Source of the DNA: Sphingosinicella microcystinivorans
GTDB lineage: Bacteria > Pseudomonadota > Alphaproteobacteria > Sphingomonadales > Sphingomonadaceae
Assembly: GCF_003634215.1 (NCBI RefSeq)
Contig: NZ_RBWX01000007.1
Coordinates: 236,001 to 300,000 of the forward strand
DNA length: 64,000 nucleotides
Reading direction: 5' to 3'
Part shown: piece after piece, positions 25,621 to 34,273 of the stretch
Numbering within the stretch: the first letter of the stretch is position 1
Layout: every line of letters starts with the position of its first letter
The notes under the pieces: model-generated
What the model was told of the DNA's origin: nothing
Database searches by the model: none
Seen by the model: only the letters and a program-made list of their open reading frames with translations
Position numbers and translations under genes: made by a program

Positions 25621-27531
25621 ATGACCGGACCCCACAACCCGCACGGGCCGTCTTCCGACCGCCATGACGGCATCGCGAAACTCGCGGTCGCCGCGATCGG
25701 CATCGTGTTCGGCGACATCGGCACCTCGCCGCTCTATGCGTTTCGCGAGACGTTCGCAGGGCATCACCCGCTCGCGCTCGATGAGATCCATATCTACGGC
25801 GTCATCAGCCTGATTTTCTGGTCGATGATGCTGGTGGTGACAATCAAGTACGTCACCATCATCATGCGCGCGGACAACAAGGGGCAGGGCGGTAGCCTTG
25901 CGCTGCTCGCCCTGATTTCGCGCAGAACGGAACACGCGCGGCTCGGCGTGGTGATCGTGATGCTGGGCGTGTTCGCGACTGCGCTGTTCTACGGCGACAG
26001 CATGATTACCCCCGCGATCTCCGTGCTTTCGGCGGTCGAGGGCCTCGTGGTCGTGAATAACGCGTTCGAGCCGCTGGTGCTGCCCATCGCGGTGTTCATC
26101 CTCGTCTTCCTCTTCCTGATCCAGTCGCGGGGAACCGCCAAAGTCGGCGCGCTGTTCGGCCCGATCATGGTGCTCTATTTCCTCGTGCTTGCGGTGCTCG
26201 GGGTCGTGAACATCGCGAAACACCCCGAAATCCTGACCGCGCTCAATCCGTGGTACGCCATCCAGTTTTTCGTGCTCGACGGCTGGCTCGCCTTCCTCGC
26301 GCTCGGCTCCGTCGTTCTCGCCGTGACCGGCGCGGAGGCGCTGTACGCCGACATGGGGCATTTCGGGCGACGCCCGATCCGTTTCTCGTGGCTGTGGTTC
26401 GTGATGCCGGGGCTGATGCTCAACTACATGGGGCAGGGCGCCATGATCGTGAGCATGACGCCCGCCGAAGCCGAGGTGGCGATCCGCAACCCGTTCTTCA
26501 TGCTTGCGCCCGAAGCCTTTCGCCTGCCGCTCGTCTGCCTGGCGACGCTCGCCACGGTGATCGCCAGCCAGGCGGTGATCTCCGGCGCCTTTTCGGTGAC
26601 GCATCAGGCGATCCAGCTCGGCTTCATGCCGCGCCTCACCATCAAGCACACCAGCGCATCGACGCAGGGGCAGATCTACATCCCGGTGATCAACTGGCTG
26701 CTGATGTCCGCCGTGATCCTGCTCGTGCTGATGTTCAAGAATTCGAGCAGCCTCGCCGCCGCGTACGGCATTGCCGTGACAGGCGCGATGCTGATCGACA
26801 CGTGCCTGCTCGGCGTCGTGCTGTTCTCGCTGTGGAAATGGAAGCCGTGGCTCGCCATTCCGCTGCTCGCGGCATTCTTCATCGTCGACGGTGCGTATTT
26901 CGCCGCGAACCTGACCAAGGTGCCCGACGGCGGCTGGTTCCCGCTATTAATCGGCGTTGTCGCCTTCACGATGCTGACGACATGGTCGAAGGGGCGCCTG
27001 CTGATGCGCCAGCGGATGCAGGAAGCCGCGATGCCGATGGAAATCTTCGTGAAATCGGCGGTCGGCAGCGCCACCCGCGTGCCCGGCACGGCGATCTTCA
27101 TGTCGTCCGAACCAACGGGCGTGCCGCACGCGCTTCTCCACAACATGAAGCACAACAAGGTACTGCACGAGCGCGTGATCGTGCTCACTGTGGCGATCGA
27201 GGACATTCCCTACGTCGAGACGTGCGACGTGGTGGAGACGCAGGATCTGGGGCAGGGATTCTACCGGATGAAACTGCGCTACGGCTTCATGCAGGAAACC
27301 GACATTCCAAAGGCGCTCTCCCCGGTGAATGCCTGCGGGCCGAAGTTCGACATGATGCAGACGAGCTTCTTCCTTTCGCGCCAGACACTGATCGCGGCGC
27401 CCAAGCCGGGCATGGCGCTGTGGCGTGAGAAGCTGTTTGCCTGGATGCTGCGCAACGCGGCGACGGCGATGGAATTCTTCAAGCTGCCGACGAACCGCGT
27501 GGTGGAACTGGGCAGCCAGGTCGAAATCTAG
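25621..27531 (+). CDS. kup: Low-affinity potassium transporter Kup
   Basis: A 636-residue inner-membrane KUP/HAK/KT transporter that takes up K+ with protons. [23 protein letters not shown] near residue 20 contains the family signature, and [20 protein letters not shown] near residue 120 is the second. About twelve hydrophobic segments follow, up to roughly residue 450, with a cytoplasmic C-terminal domain beyond them ([17 protein letters not shown]). The ATG at 25621 immediately precedes the conserved region. The 164-base gap upstream contains no other gene. Confidence 0.96.
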   Translation: MTGPHNPHGPSSDRHDGIAKLAVAAIGIVFGDIGTSPLYAFRETFAGHHPLALDEIHIYGVISLIFWSMMLVVTIKYVTIIMRADNKGQGGSLALLALISRRTEHARLGVVIVMLGVFATALFYGDSMITPAISVLSAVEGLVVVNNAFEPLVLPIAVFILVFLFLIQSRGTAKVGALFGPIMVLYFLVLAVLGVVNIAKHPEILTALNPWYAIQFFVLDGWLAFLALGSVVLAVTGAEALYADMGHFGRRPIRFSWLWFVMPGLMLNYMGQGAMIVSMTPAEAEVAIRNPFFMLAPEAFRLPLVCLATLATVIASQAVISGAFSVTHQAIQLGFMPRLTIKHTSASTQGQIYIPVINWLLMSAVILLVLMFKNSSSLAAAYGIAVTGAMLIDTCLLGVVLFSLWKWKPWLAIPLLAAFFIVDGAYFAANLTKVPDGGWFPLLIGVVAFTMLTTWSKGRLLMRQRMQEAAMPMEIFVKSAVGSATRVPGTAIFMSSEPTGVPHALLHNMKHNKVLHERVIVLTVAIEDIPYVETCDVVETQDLGQGFYRMKLRYGFMQETDIPKALSPVNACGPKFDMMQTSFFLSRQTLIAAPKPGMALWREKLFAWMLRNAATAMEFFKLPTNRVVELGSQVEI

Positions 27532-27540
27532 CGGCGGGAT

Positions 27541-27945
27541 TCAGCCGAGAATACGTGCCTCTCGCACATAGCTGAAATCCCCTGCGCCGGACCAGGCGCG
27601 CCCATCGGGGAAACGCAGCTCGATGCCGGCGAGATCGTGCGCGTCCGCCAGCCACATGTTGATGCCCAGCAGGCTGTTTCCGAACTTTGCCGCCGCGCTC
27701 TCGGTGAGGGTGAAATGCGTTGTCGCGCCGCACGTGGGGCAGAAATGGATCGCCGCGGCGGGATCATCCTTGTCCTGCCGGGAATAGGTATTCGTCGCGC
27801 CTTCGACGCTGACCTCCGACGGATGATAATAGGCCCAGCGCGCGCCCGACTTCGTGCAAAGCGTGCAGTTGCATTCGTGGATGTAGTCGGGCCGTTTTTC
27901 GGTCGCGACACGGATTTGGCCGCAGAGGCAGGTAAGTTTCATCAT
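27541..27945 (-). CDS. GFA/CENP-V family zinc-binding protein
   Basis: A 134-residue protein of the GFA fold. The zinc ligands are visible as CLCG near residue 6, ECNCTLCTKSG near residue 25 and CPTCGATTH near residue 70. The family is named for glutathione-dependent formaldehyde activation, but most members have no confirmed reaction. The first codons are MMK, so the start may be 27945 or 27942. It is convergent with kup, only nine bases between stops. No formaldehyde or glutathione genes lie nearby. Confidence 0.9.
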   Translation of the reverse strand: MMKLTCLCGQIRVATEKRPDYIHECNCTLCTKSGARWAYYHPSEVSVEGATNTYSRQDKDDPAAAIHFCPTCGATTHFTLTESAAAKFGNSLLGINMWLADAHDLAGIELRFPDGRAWSGAGDFSYVREARILG

Positions 27946-27982
27946 GGGCGGGGCCTATACTGTGCAGGCCCGCGCACGGATA

Positions 27983-28014
27983 GCCGCCGTTCCGGCCTCA
28001 ACCGGAACGGCGGC
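27983..28014 (-). terminator. GC-rich hairpin after the DUF885 gene
   Basis: A perfect 13-bp inverted repeat GCCGCCGTTCCGG/CCGGAACGGCGGC with a 6-base loop, 13 bases past the stop of the minus-strand DUF885 gene. It has no T run; it probably marks the transcript end or stabilises the mRNA. Confidence 0.6.
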
Positions 28015-28026
28015 GCCATCGGACGC

Positions 28027-29841
28027 TTATTTCTTCGACGCGATCCAGTCGTCGATCTTCTTTTCCAGAACCGCGAGCGGCAGGGCGCCGGTCATCAGTA
28101 CCTGGGCGTGGAAATCGCGGATGTCGAACTTCGGCCCAAGCGCCTTTTCGGCGCGCGCGCGCAGTTCCTGAATTTTCATCGCGCCGACCTTGTAGGCGAG
28201 CGCCTGGCTGGGGATGGCGATGTAGCGCTCGACCTCTGCGGTTGCATCGGTGCGGCCCATGTCGCTGTTGGCGAGCATGTATTCGATCGCCTGATCGCGC
28301 GTCCAACCCTTCGAATGGAGACCGGTATCGACGACGAGGCGCATCGCGCGGAGCATCTCGTCCGACAGCGTACCGAAGCGCTGGTAGGGGTCCTTGAAGA
28401 AGCCCATCGGATAGCCGAGCGTTTCGGCGTAGAGCCCCCAGCCCTCAATATAGGCGGTGTTGCCGCCGAAGCGCATGAAGCTCGGCAGCGCCGCGTTTTC
28501 CTGCGCGAGGCTGATCTGGAAATGGTGCCCGGGCGCGCCTTCATGGAGATAGAGCGTCGTCATGCCCGGCGTGGTGCGCGAGGGCAGGTCGTAGGCGTTG
28601 AAATAGAAGATGCCGGGGCGCGTGCCGTCGGGCGTGCCTTGCTGGTAGGAGCCCCCCGCCTCGTGCTTCTCGCGGAACGGCTCGTAGGGGCGGATTTCGA
28701 GCGGCGACTTCGGCACCGTAGAGAAGTATTCCGGCACCTTCGCGTCCACGGCCTTGCCGATCTCGTAATATTTTTCGGTGAGCCATTCGCGCGACTGCGG
28801 CTTGAACTTCGGATCGTTGCGGAGATAATCGAAAAACTCGGGCAACGTGCCCTTGAACCCGACCTCCGCCTTCACCTTTTCCATATCGGTCTTGATACGC
28901 TTCACCTCGGCAAGGCCGATGTTGTGGATGTCTTCGGCCTTGAGCGGCAGCGTTGTCGTGTTTTCGATGAGCTGCGCGTAAAGCACGCGGCCGCCCTTCA
29001 TGGCGGAGAGGCCGACCTGCTCGCGGGCGACCGGGAGATATTCGGCCTTCAGGAAATCATGCAGTCGTTGGTACGACGGATAAATCTTGTCGACGATGAA
29101 GGCGCGATATTCGGCCTTGAGACGCGCCTGATCCGCTGCGGAAATGCCCTCGGGGAACTTGGTGACGGGGCTGTAGAAAGGCGACTCTTCGGGCGCCTGC
29201 GCGAGCTGGGTGGCGAGCTGCTCGATGACGTTGTTGATCGTGAGCTTCGTTTCCACGACGCCCGACGCCATGCCTTCACGGAAACGACCGACGGAGCGGT
29301 CGAGCAGCGTCACATAATCCCGATGGCGCTTCAGGTTGTTTTCGTAGTCGGCGAGCGTCGCGAAGGGCGCGCCGCCGGTGGCGGAGGCGAACGACGGATA
29401 GAAGGTGTGGAAGCCGCTGAAGTGGTTGATCGGGCGCACGACGGTGAGCGCGAGGATTTCGGGGGTCAGACCCTTGAGGGTCTCTTCGGTCTGCCACTTG
29501 AAGACATCGTAGGCGATGCGGTCGGTGGCATCGAGCGCGTTGCGGTCGATCGCGTTCAGGCGCGCGAGATCGCTTTCGCTCGCGGTGCGCTCCGCAGCAT
29601 AATAGGCGTCGGTGATGTAGTCGCCGAGCTGGTCGGCGTAGCGCATGTCGCCGCGGAACAGCGCATTGATCGGATTGCGCTTGAGGTTTGCCTCGTCCGA
29701 ATCCTGGAAGAGCTGCCAGAGCGCCTGGTGCGCGGGGTTCTGGGCGGCGGCGGAGGTCGCAGACGGCGTTTGGGCCGAAACGGGGGCGGCGAGAGTAAGC
29801 GAAAGCGCAATGGCGAAAGCCGATGCAAGGCTGCGCATCAT
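28027..29841 (-). CDS. Exported DUF885 family protein (predicted metallohydrolase)
   Basis: A 604-residue protein with a signal peptide (MMRSLASAFAIALSLTLAAPVSAQ). The conserved DUF885 landmarks are TTLYLHEGAPGHHFQISLA near residue 430, whose His-Glu and His-His suggest a metal site, YIEGWGLYAETLG shortly after, and RFGTLSDEMLRAMRLVVDTG. DUF885 proteins resemble zinc peptidases, but their substrates are mostly unknown. The start at 29841 was chosen for its AAAGGA ribosome site and signal peptide; the frame is open for another 260 codons upstream, which is only GC-rich background. Periplasmic location is predicted. Confidence 0.87.
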   Translation of the reverse strand: MMRSLASAFAIALSLTLAAPVSAQTPSATSAAAQNPAHQALWQLFQDSDEANLKRNPINALFRGDMRYADQLGDYITDAYYAAERTASESDLARLNAIDRNALDATDRIAYDVFKWQTEETLKGLTPEILALTVVRPINHFSGFHTFYPSFASATGGAPFATLADYENNLKRHRDYVTLLDRSVGRFREGMASGVVETKLTINNVIEQLATQLAQAPEESPFYSPVTKFPEGISAADQARLKAEYRAFIVDKIYPSYQRLHDFLKAEYLPVAREQVGLSAMKGGRVLYAQLIENTTTLPLKAEDIHNIGLAEVKRIKTDMEKVKAEVGFKGTLPEFFDYLRNDPKFKPQSREWLTEKYYEIGKAVDAKVPEYFSTVPKSPLEIRPYEPFREKHEAGGSYQQGTPDGTRPGIFYFNAYDLPSRTTPGMTTLYLHEGAPGHHFQISLAQENAALPSFMRFGGNTAYIEGWGLYAETLGYPMGFFKDPYQRFGTLSDEMLRAMRLVVDTGLHSKGWTRDQAIEYMLANSDMGRTDATAEVERYIAIPSQALAYKVGAMKIQELRARAEKALGPKFDIRDFHAQVLMTGALPLAVLEKKIDDWIASKK

Positions 29842-30006
29842 CGATGAAGTCCTTTCGGGATAAGCGGTCATGACGGGTTCATACGCTGCGGGGGCGGGAC
29901 TTGCTATACGCCCGTCGAACAGGGCGTGCGGTTCGTCGAAGCCCGGAGCGATCCTCCCAGCATCGCTAGTGAGGCGGCCGCGGCGCTGTCGATAAGCTCG
30001 TGCCCT

Positions 30007-31341
30007 GTGACCCGGCTTCCGACGCGCACGCTTGCCGCTTATGCGGGCCCCGGCCTTCCCGTTGCCGCGCTCGGGCTGCCGCTCGTCATCTATCTGCCGC
30101 CCTATTATGCGGGCCCGCTTGGGCTCGATCTCGCTGCGGTGGGCTTCGTTTTCTTCCTCGTGCGCATGCTCGACATGCCGCTCGATCCGCTGCTGGGGCA
30201 CTTCATGGACGGTACGCGCAGCCGCTGGGGCCGATTCCGGCCCTGGCTGGTCGCGGGCGGGCTGACCCTTCTTGTCGCCACGGTCGCGGTGTTCTTCGCG
30301 GCGCCGGGCATCACCGTGTGGTATCTGTTCGGCTGGCTGATGCTGCTGTTTACCGGCCATTCGATGCTGAACGTGTCGCACATCGCGTGGGGCGCGACAC
30401 TCTCGGGCAACTATCATGAGCGCTCGCGCGTCTACGGCTGGTGGATGGGCGGGCAGATGGTGGGGCTGATCACCGTGCTCGTGCTGCCCGCCGTGCTCGG
30501 TCAGGTGATGGGGGGAGATGCGCCGCGGCCTGTACACATGATGGGCGCTTTCATCCTCGCCGTCATTCCGCTCACGGTGATCGGCGCCATCATGGGCGCA
30601 CGCGAAGGCGCGGCGCAGGCGCGGCACCCGCGCATCACGTGGGCGGACATCCGCCGGCTGTTTTCAAACCGAACACTTGCGATGCTGCTCCTCGCCGACG
30701 TGCTGGTGAACCTTGCGCCGGGCGTGACGGGCGCGCTTTTCGAGTTTGTCTTCGTGCGCCTGCTCGGCTTCACACACGCCGGGGCGGCGATGCTGCTGCT
30801 TGTCTATTTCGGCAGCGGCCTGCTGGCGCTGCCGCTGTGGATGCGCCTTGCCGTGCGGTTCGGAAAACAGCGCGCCGCCGCCACGGCGTGCGCGACCGGG
30901 GCGGTTTTGCACATCGCGGCGTTTCTCGTTTTTGATCCCGAACAGGCGTGGCTGTCGTATCTCGCGATCGGGCTTGCCGGGACACCCTATGCCGCACCCG
31001 GCTTCCTGCTGCGCGCAATGCTGGCCGACGTGGGCGACGAGGAACGGCTGGCAAGCGGTGCGGACCGGATCGGGCTGCTGAACGCGGTGCTGACGACGGC
31101 GATGAAGCTCGGCTATGCACTGCCGGTGGGCATATTGTTCCCGATTCTCGCGCTTGTCGGGTTCAGCGCCGAAGCGGCGGAGGAGAGCGCTCCGGGCTCG
31201 CTGCTGTGGGTGGAGGGGTTCTGGATCGTGCTGCCCCCGGTGATCCTGCTTCCCGCAGCGCTCGTGCTCGTGCGATTGCCGCTCAGCGCCGCGCGGCACG
31301 CCGAAGTGCAGGCCGCACTCGCCCGTGCCCGAAAGAATTGA
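30007..31341 (+). CDS. GPH/MelB-type MFS symporter
   Basis: About 444 residues with around twelve hydrophobic segments. LDMPLDPLLGHFMDGTRSRW followed by GRFRPW near residues 50-75 is the glycoside-pentoside-hexuronide (MelB) family signature, containing cation-site Asp residues. It probably imports a glycoside or related solute with Na+ or H+. The GTG at 30007 is preferred because the first membrane region follows directly; an in-frame ATG at 29926 would add a non-hydrophobic tail. No glycoside hydrolase is adjacent, so the substrate cannot be named. Confidence 0.82.
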   Translation: MTRLPTRTLAAYAGPGLPVAALGLPLVIYLPPYYAGPLGLDLAAVGFVFFLVRMLDMPLDPLLGHFMDGTRSRWGRFRPWLVAGGLTLLVATVAVFFAAPGITVWYLFGWLMLLFTGHSMLNVSHIAWGATLSGNYHERSRVYGWWMGGQMVGLITVLVLPAVLGQVMGGDAPRPVHMMGAFILAVIPLTVIGAIMGAREGAAQARHPRITWADIRRLFSNRTLAMLLLADVLVNLAPGVTGALFEFVFVRLLGFTHAGAAMLLLVYFGSGLLALPLWMRLAVRFGKQRAAATACATGAVLHIAAFLVFDPEQAWLSYLAIGLAGTPYAAPGFLLRAMLADVGDEERLASGADRIGLLNAVLTTAMKLGYALPVGILFPILALVGFSAEAAEESAPGSLLWVEGFWIVLPPVILLPAALVLVRLPLSAARHAEVQAALARARKN

Positions 31342-31436
31342 GAACGCGTCTTTTTCGCTCGCAGCTTTTGCGAATCTCCTGTAGGCTGGCGAAGTTCATG
31401 TCAGTTTCAGACTGGTGCGAACGTTCATCATGAATG

Positions 31437-31461
31437 TCCGTGGGCGCACGGATTTTGTTTT
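31437..31461 (+). terminator. Intrinsic terminator or attenuator before the cold-shock gene
   Basis: TCCGTG and CACGGA (31437-31442 and 31447-31452) form a 6-bp stem with a GGCG loop, followed directly by TTTTGTTTT. It lies 96 bases after the transporter stop and 107 bases before the cold-shock ATG, so it either ends the transporter transcript or acts inside a long cold-shock leader. Confidence 0.65.
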
Positions 31462-31567
31462 GGGAACAACAGGCTGTCGAACGCCGCAAATAGAATTTGG
31501 CCGAGAACGACAGTGCTGTGGCGGCATGCGCCCGGCTGCCGACGTCATTCAGACTGGATATCACGAC

Positions 31568-32335
31568 ATGGGTTTTGATGGCCGCAAGCGCGGTGGGGAC
31601 CGTGGCTATGACCGCCGCGGCGGAGGACGCGATTCGTTCGGCGGTGGCGACGATTTTTACGATTCCGGCCGGAGCTTCGGCGGTGGCGACCGTTTCGGCG
31701 GCGGTGGCGGCGGCTTTGGCGGCGGTGATCGCTTCGGCGGTGGCGGCGGCGGCGGTGGATTCCGCGGCGGCGGCGGCGGTGGTGGCGGCTTCGGTGGCGG
31801 CGGTGGCCGTGACCAGGGCACGTCGCTCGGCACGGCTTCGGGCACGGTCAAGTGGTTCAACGCCACGAAGGGCTTCGGCTTCATCGCCCGCGACAGCGGT
31901 GAAGATGTGTTCGTGCACATCAGCGCGGTCGAACGCGCCGGCCGCACGACGCTGGATGAAGGCCAGCCGGTCACGTTCTCGATCTTCGACCGTGGCGGAC
32001 GCCTCTCGGCATCCGATCTCGTGATCGACGGCGAGGCGCCCGAGCGTCCCGATCGCCCCGAACGTCCGGCCCGCGACCGCGGTCCTTCGGGCGGTGGTGC
32101 CATGGACGACGACTTCACGCCCGGCGAACGCATCGAAGGCACGGTCAAGTTCTTCAATACCATGAAGGGCTTCGGCTTCATTTCGCGCGGCGACGGCAAG
32201 CAGGACGCGTTCGTGCACATCAGCGCGCTCGAGCGTGCCGGTCTCACGAGCCTCGCCGAAGGCCAGCGCGTCAGCTTCGAGCTGGCACGCGACCGCCGCG
32301 GCAAGGTCGCTGCAGGCAATATCGAACTGCTCTAA
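31568..32335 (+). CDS. Double cold-shock-domain protein with Gly-rich N-terminus
   Basis: A 255-residue RNA/DNA-binding protein. Residues 1-80 are a low-complexity Gly/Arg/Asp/Phe region with repeated [10 protein letters not shown]-type units. Two cold-shock domains follow: one with [16 protein letters not shown] and VFVHISA, another with [16 protein letters not shown] and AFVHISA. They are joined by a Pro/Arg-rich linker ([13 protein letters not shown]). The KGFGFI and FVHIS motifs are the RNP surfaces that bind single strands. The ATG at 31568 starts the Gly-rich domain; the open frame upstream crosses the leader terminator. The leader of at least 100 bases suggests temperature or stress control. 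Confidence 0.9.
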   Translation: MGFDGRKRGGDRGYDRRGGGRDSFGGGDDFYDSGRSFGGGDRFGGGGGGFGGGDRFGGGGGGGGFRGGGGGGGGFGGGGGRDQGTSLGTASGTVKWFNATKGFGFIARDSGEDVFVHISAVERAGRTTLDEGQPVTFSIFDRGGRLSASDLVIDGEAPERPDRPERPARDRGPSGGGAMDDDFTPGERIEGTVKFFNTMKGFGFISRGDGKQDAFVHISALERAGLTSLAEGQRVSFELARDRRGKVAAGNIELL

Positions 32336-32381
32336 ACGAGCAGCCGCAATCGATTCGGGGAGGATCGAACGCAGGAGGGGT

Positions 32382-32412
32382 CGGCGCGTTATTCGCGCCG
32401 GCCCTTTTCGTT
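32382..32412 (+). terminator. Intrinsic terminator of the cold-shock gene
   Basis: CGGCGCG (32382-32388) and CGCGCCG (32394-32400) flank a TTATT loop, followed by GCCCTTTTCGTTTT. It sits 46 bases after the cold-shock stop. Confidence 0.75.
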
Positions 32413-32499
32413 TTGGCGATTCCATCGCTTGCCCCCTGCTCTACGTGCATCGAATTGGAGCGCGTTGCAGTTTAGCTTTTCGCCGTTCAAGCTGGTGGC

Positions 32500-33294
32500 A
32501 TGGAATCACCCTCAACTGTGCAGACCGTGGGCGATCAGGCTCGAGCAGACCTGGCAGACCTGATCGATCTGCAAATGTCGCCCTTGGGATTGGTAGCGAT
32601 GGACGCCTTGGCTCCAGCGGCAGGGCAGACGATTTTGGATGTGGGTTGCGGCGCAGGGGAGACGATCCTGCAGTTGGCGGACCGCGTAGGCGTAACGGGC
32701 CGCGTTATTGGCGTTGATATCGCCCCGCGGGTTATGGCGGTTGCTCGGAAAAGGACGGCTCACCTGCCCCAGGTGACGTTGCTGCAGGAGGATGCTGCCC
32801 GACTTGCGTTGCCTGACCGGAGTGTCGATGGCGTCTTTTCTCGATTTGGAACAATGTTCTTTGCCGAGCCGACGCAAGCATTTGCGAATATAGGCAGGAT
32901 GCTGAAACCCGGCGGCAGGATCGGTTTCGTCTGCTGGCGATCGATGGGGGAAAATGAACTGGATTTCTTCCCCGTTGAAGCGGCGGGCCTGTCGATAACA
33001 ATTGATCCGACGCCATTCAGCTTCGAGGACGCCGATACCATTACGACTGTTCTTGGCTCGGCGGGCTTTGAACATATCTGTGTCGATGCATACGACGCTG
33101 ACATTTCCAGCGGCGACGCTGACACAATGTTGAGGGTGATGATGCGCGTTGGCGCCCTGGGAAAAGTCGTGAGGGAAACGCCTGCGCTTCTACCGAAAGC
33201 TGAACCTCGGGTCCGTGCAGCGCTGCTCGCACGCGGGGGCGGCGGCAAGGTGAGTTTGCGCGCGGCGACGTGGATCGTTACCGCAGCCGTATAA
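32500..33294 (+). CDS. Class I SAM-dependent methyltransferase
   Basis: A 264-residue cytoplasmic methyltransferase. The SAM-binding motif ILDVGCGAGETILQLADRVG is near residues 45-65, then VIGVDIAPRVM and a motif IV region DRSVDGVFSRFGTMFF, followed by MLKPGGRIGFVCWRS. This is the Methyltransf_11/25 pattern shared by ubiquinone/menaquinone-type and many small-molecule methylases. The acceptor is unknown. It is flanked by terminators on both sides, so it is transcribed alone. Its codon use is less GC-rich than its neighbours, perhaps acquired. Confidence 0.88.
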   Translation: MESPSTVQTVGDQARADLADLIDLQMSPLGLVAMDALAPAAGQTILDVGCGAGETILQLADRVGVTGRVIGVDIAPRVMAVARKRTAHLPQVTLLQEDAARLALPDRSVDGVFSRFGTMFFAEPTQAFANIGRMLKPGGRIGFVCWRSMGENELDFFPVEAAGLSITIDPTPFSFEDADTITTVLGSAGFEHICVDAYDADISSGDADTMLRVMMRVGALGKVVRETPALLPKAEPRVRAALLARGGGGKVSLRAATWIVTAAV

Positions 33295-33335
33295 GGCAAA
33301 GATATTGACGCATCAGCGCCGCCCATAAGGCGATT

Positions 33336-33373
33336 GGGGATCGGGCTGCACCGCTTGGTACAGCCCGACCCCC
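33336..33373. terminator. Bidirectional terminator between methyltransferase and YjhX genes
   Basis: CGGGCTG-ACC (from 33342) pairs with GGT-CAGCCCG (to 33367) around a short loop, with an outer GGGG/CCCC extension and a CTTT tail on the plus strand. It lies between convergent genes and probably ends both transcripts. Confidence 0.6.
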
Positions 33374-33374
33374 T

Positions 33375-33638
33375 TTATGCCCCCTGATTGTCGAGTTGTG
33401 CGCGGACGGAAATCCGGCCGCGTTTCGAGATCCGGTACGGGCTTCCGCAACGGGATTCGATCAACCGCTTGCGTCGCAGCTGGTTGAATACGCCGAGGTT
33501 GAAGTCGGCCAGGAACATGCCTTCACGCGTGATGCAGGTCACGGACGTGATTTTGCGACCCTCGCCGCGCTCGTGCAGAATGCGACCGCCAAGGGCCAGA
33601 ACGTGCAACGCACGTTGCTCGTTTCGTGAGATATTCAT
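33375..33638 (-). CDS. yjhX: YjhX family toxin-like protein (UPF0386)
   Basis: An 87-residue protein matching the YjhX pattern: MNISRNEQRALHVLALGGRI at the start, then the middle TSVTCITREGMFLADFNLGVFNQL and the ending PYRIS...VRAQLDN. E. coli YjhX is described as the toxin of the YjhX-YjhQ pair, in which a GNAT protein (YjhQ) neutralises it. No GNAT gene is adjacent here, so the protein is an orphan or its role differs. The ATG at 33638 matches the family start. Two hairpins precede it. Confidence 0.82.
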   Translation of the reverse strand: MNISRNEQRALHVLALGGRILHERGEGRKITSVTCITREGMFLADFNLGVFNQLRRKRLIESRCGSPYRISKRGRISVRAQLDNQGA

Positions 33639-33661
33639 GAAAGTCTCGTAAGATAGACGTG

Positions 33662-33689
33662 AAAAACACCCCGGGCGCATCGCGCCGGG
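33662..33689 (-). terminator. Terminator-like hairpin upstream of yjhX
   Basis: A CG-rich stem with one bulge (about 33669-33678 with 33682-33690) is followed, on the minus strand, by a T5 run at 33666-33662. It lies within the yjhX leader rather than after a gene, so it could attenuate yjhX. Confidence 0.45.
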
Positions 33690-33706
33690 CGGCTTTGAAT
33701 TCACGA

Positions 33707-33729
33707 GGCTCTCTGAGGTTCAGAGAGCC
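33707..33729. repeat. Perfect 10-bp inverted repeat
   Basis: GGCTCTCTGA and TCAGAGAGCC flank a GGT loop. It directly abuts the stop codon of a minus-strand small ORF (33730) and lies about 70 bases upstream of the yjhX start. It may be a terminator or part of the yjhX leader fold. Confidence 0.7.
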
Positions 33730-33843
33730 TTATCGTACAAGCTCAGACATCCACTCTCCGGTTACCGCGAAGCGAACAGGGTCGCCGCGTATCCAGCCAA
33801 TATAGGGATCGCGCGTTCCCGCTGACAAATAAAAAGCCGGCAT
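33730..33843 (-). CDS. Possible small ORF of 37 residues upstream of yjhX
   Basis: Reads MPAFYLSAGTRDPYIGWIRG and continues to WMSELVR, with the stop immediately before a perfect hairpin. There is no strong ribosome site, and I recognise no family. It could be a leader peptide for yjhX, the remnant of a gene, or chance. The neighbouring base composition is not decisive. Confidence 0.25.
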   Translation of the reverse strand: MPAFYLSAGTRDPYIGWIRGDPVRFAVTGEWMSELVR

Positions 33844-33931
33844 GGCCCGATGCGTGCAGCGCGCGCTGAAACTTAGCTGATCGGCGAAGTTTTTGCTTGC
33901 GCGCCGTCGGTGTCGTGAATTACTTAGCAAC

Positions 33932-34273
33932 ATGACTAAGCATGATCCCGAACTTTCACGGCTATTCCATGCGCTGGCTGACCCGACGCGGCGGTCGATC
34001 CTCTCCCGGCTCGCGGCGACACCGGCGGGTGTGACGGATCTCGCCGATCCCACGGGACTGCGGCTTCCCACGGTGATGCGGCACCTTTCGGTGCTCGAGG
34101 ACGCGGGATTGATCACCTCGTCCAAGGACGGGCGGGTCCGCACCTGCGCGCTCGTACCCGAGGCGCTGGAACCGGCGTGGACCTGGCTCGATGAGCATCG
34201 CGCCCTTTGGGAAGACCGGCTGGATCGGCTGGACGCATTTGTGATGAACGTGATGAAGGAAACCAAAGAATGA
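33932..34273 (+). CDS. ArsR-family transcriptional regulator
   Basis: A 113-residue winged-helix repressor. LSRLFHALADPTRRSILSRL near residues 7-26 and LRLPTVMRHLSVLEDAGLIT form the ArsR DNA-binding region, followed by SKDGRVRTCALVPEALE (wing) and a C-terminal helix. There is no metal-binding cysteine pair, so it belongs to the non-metal group commonly paired with SRPBCC/AHSA1 proteins. It overlaps the next gene by four bases (ATGA), confirming coupling. Confidence 0.92.
   Translation: MTKHDPELSRLFHALADPTRRSILSRLAATPAGVTDLADPTGLRLPTVMRHLSVLEDAGLITSSKDGRVRTCALVPEALEPAWTWLDEHRALWEDRLDRLDAFVMNVMKETKE

Noticed and set aside
29842-30627. N-terminal extension of the DUF885 protein
   Set aside because: The extra residues lie opposite the GPH transporter gene and lack family similarity; the start at 29841 has a ribosome site and signal peptide.
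31680-31810. GGC/GGT-rich repeats as a non-coding repeat element
   Set aside because: They encode the Gly-rich head of the cold-shock protein in frame.
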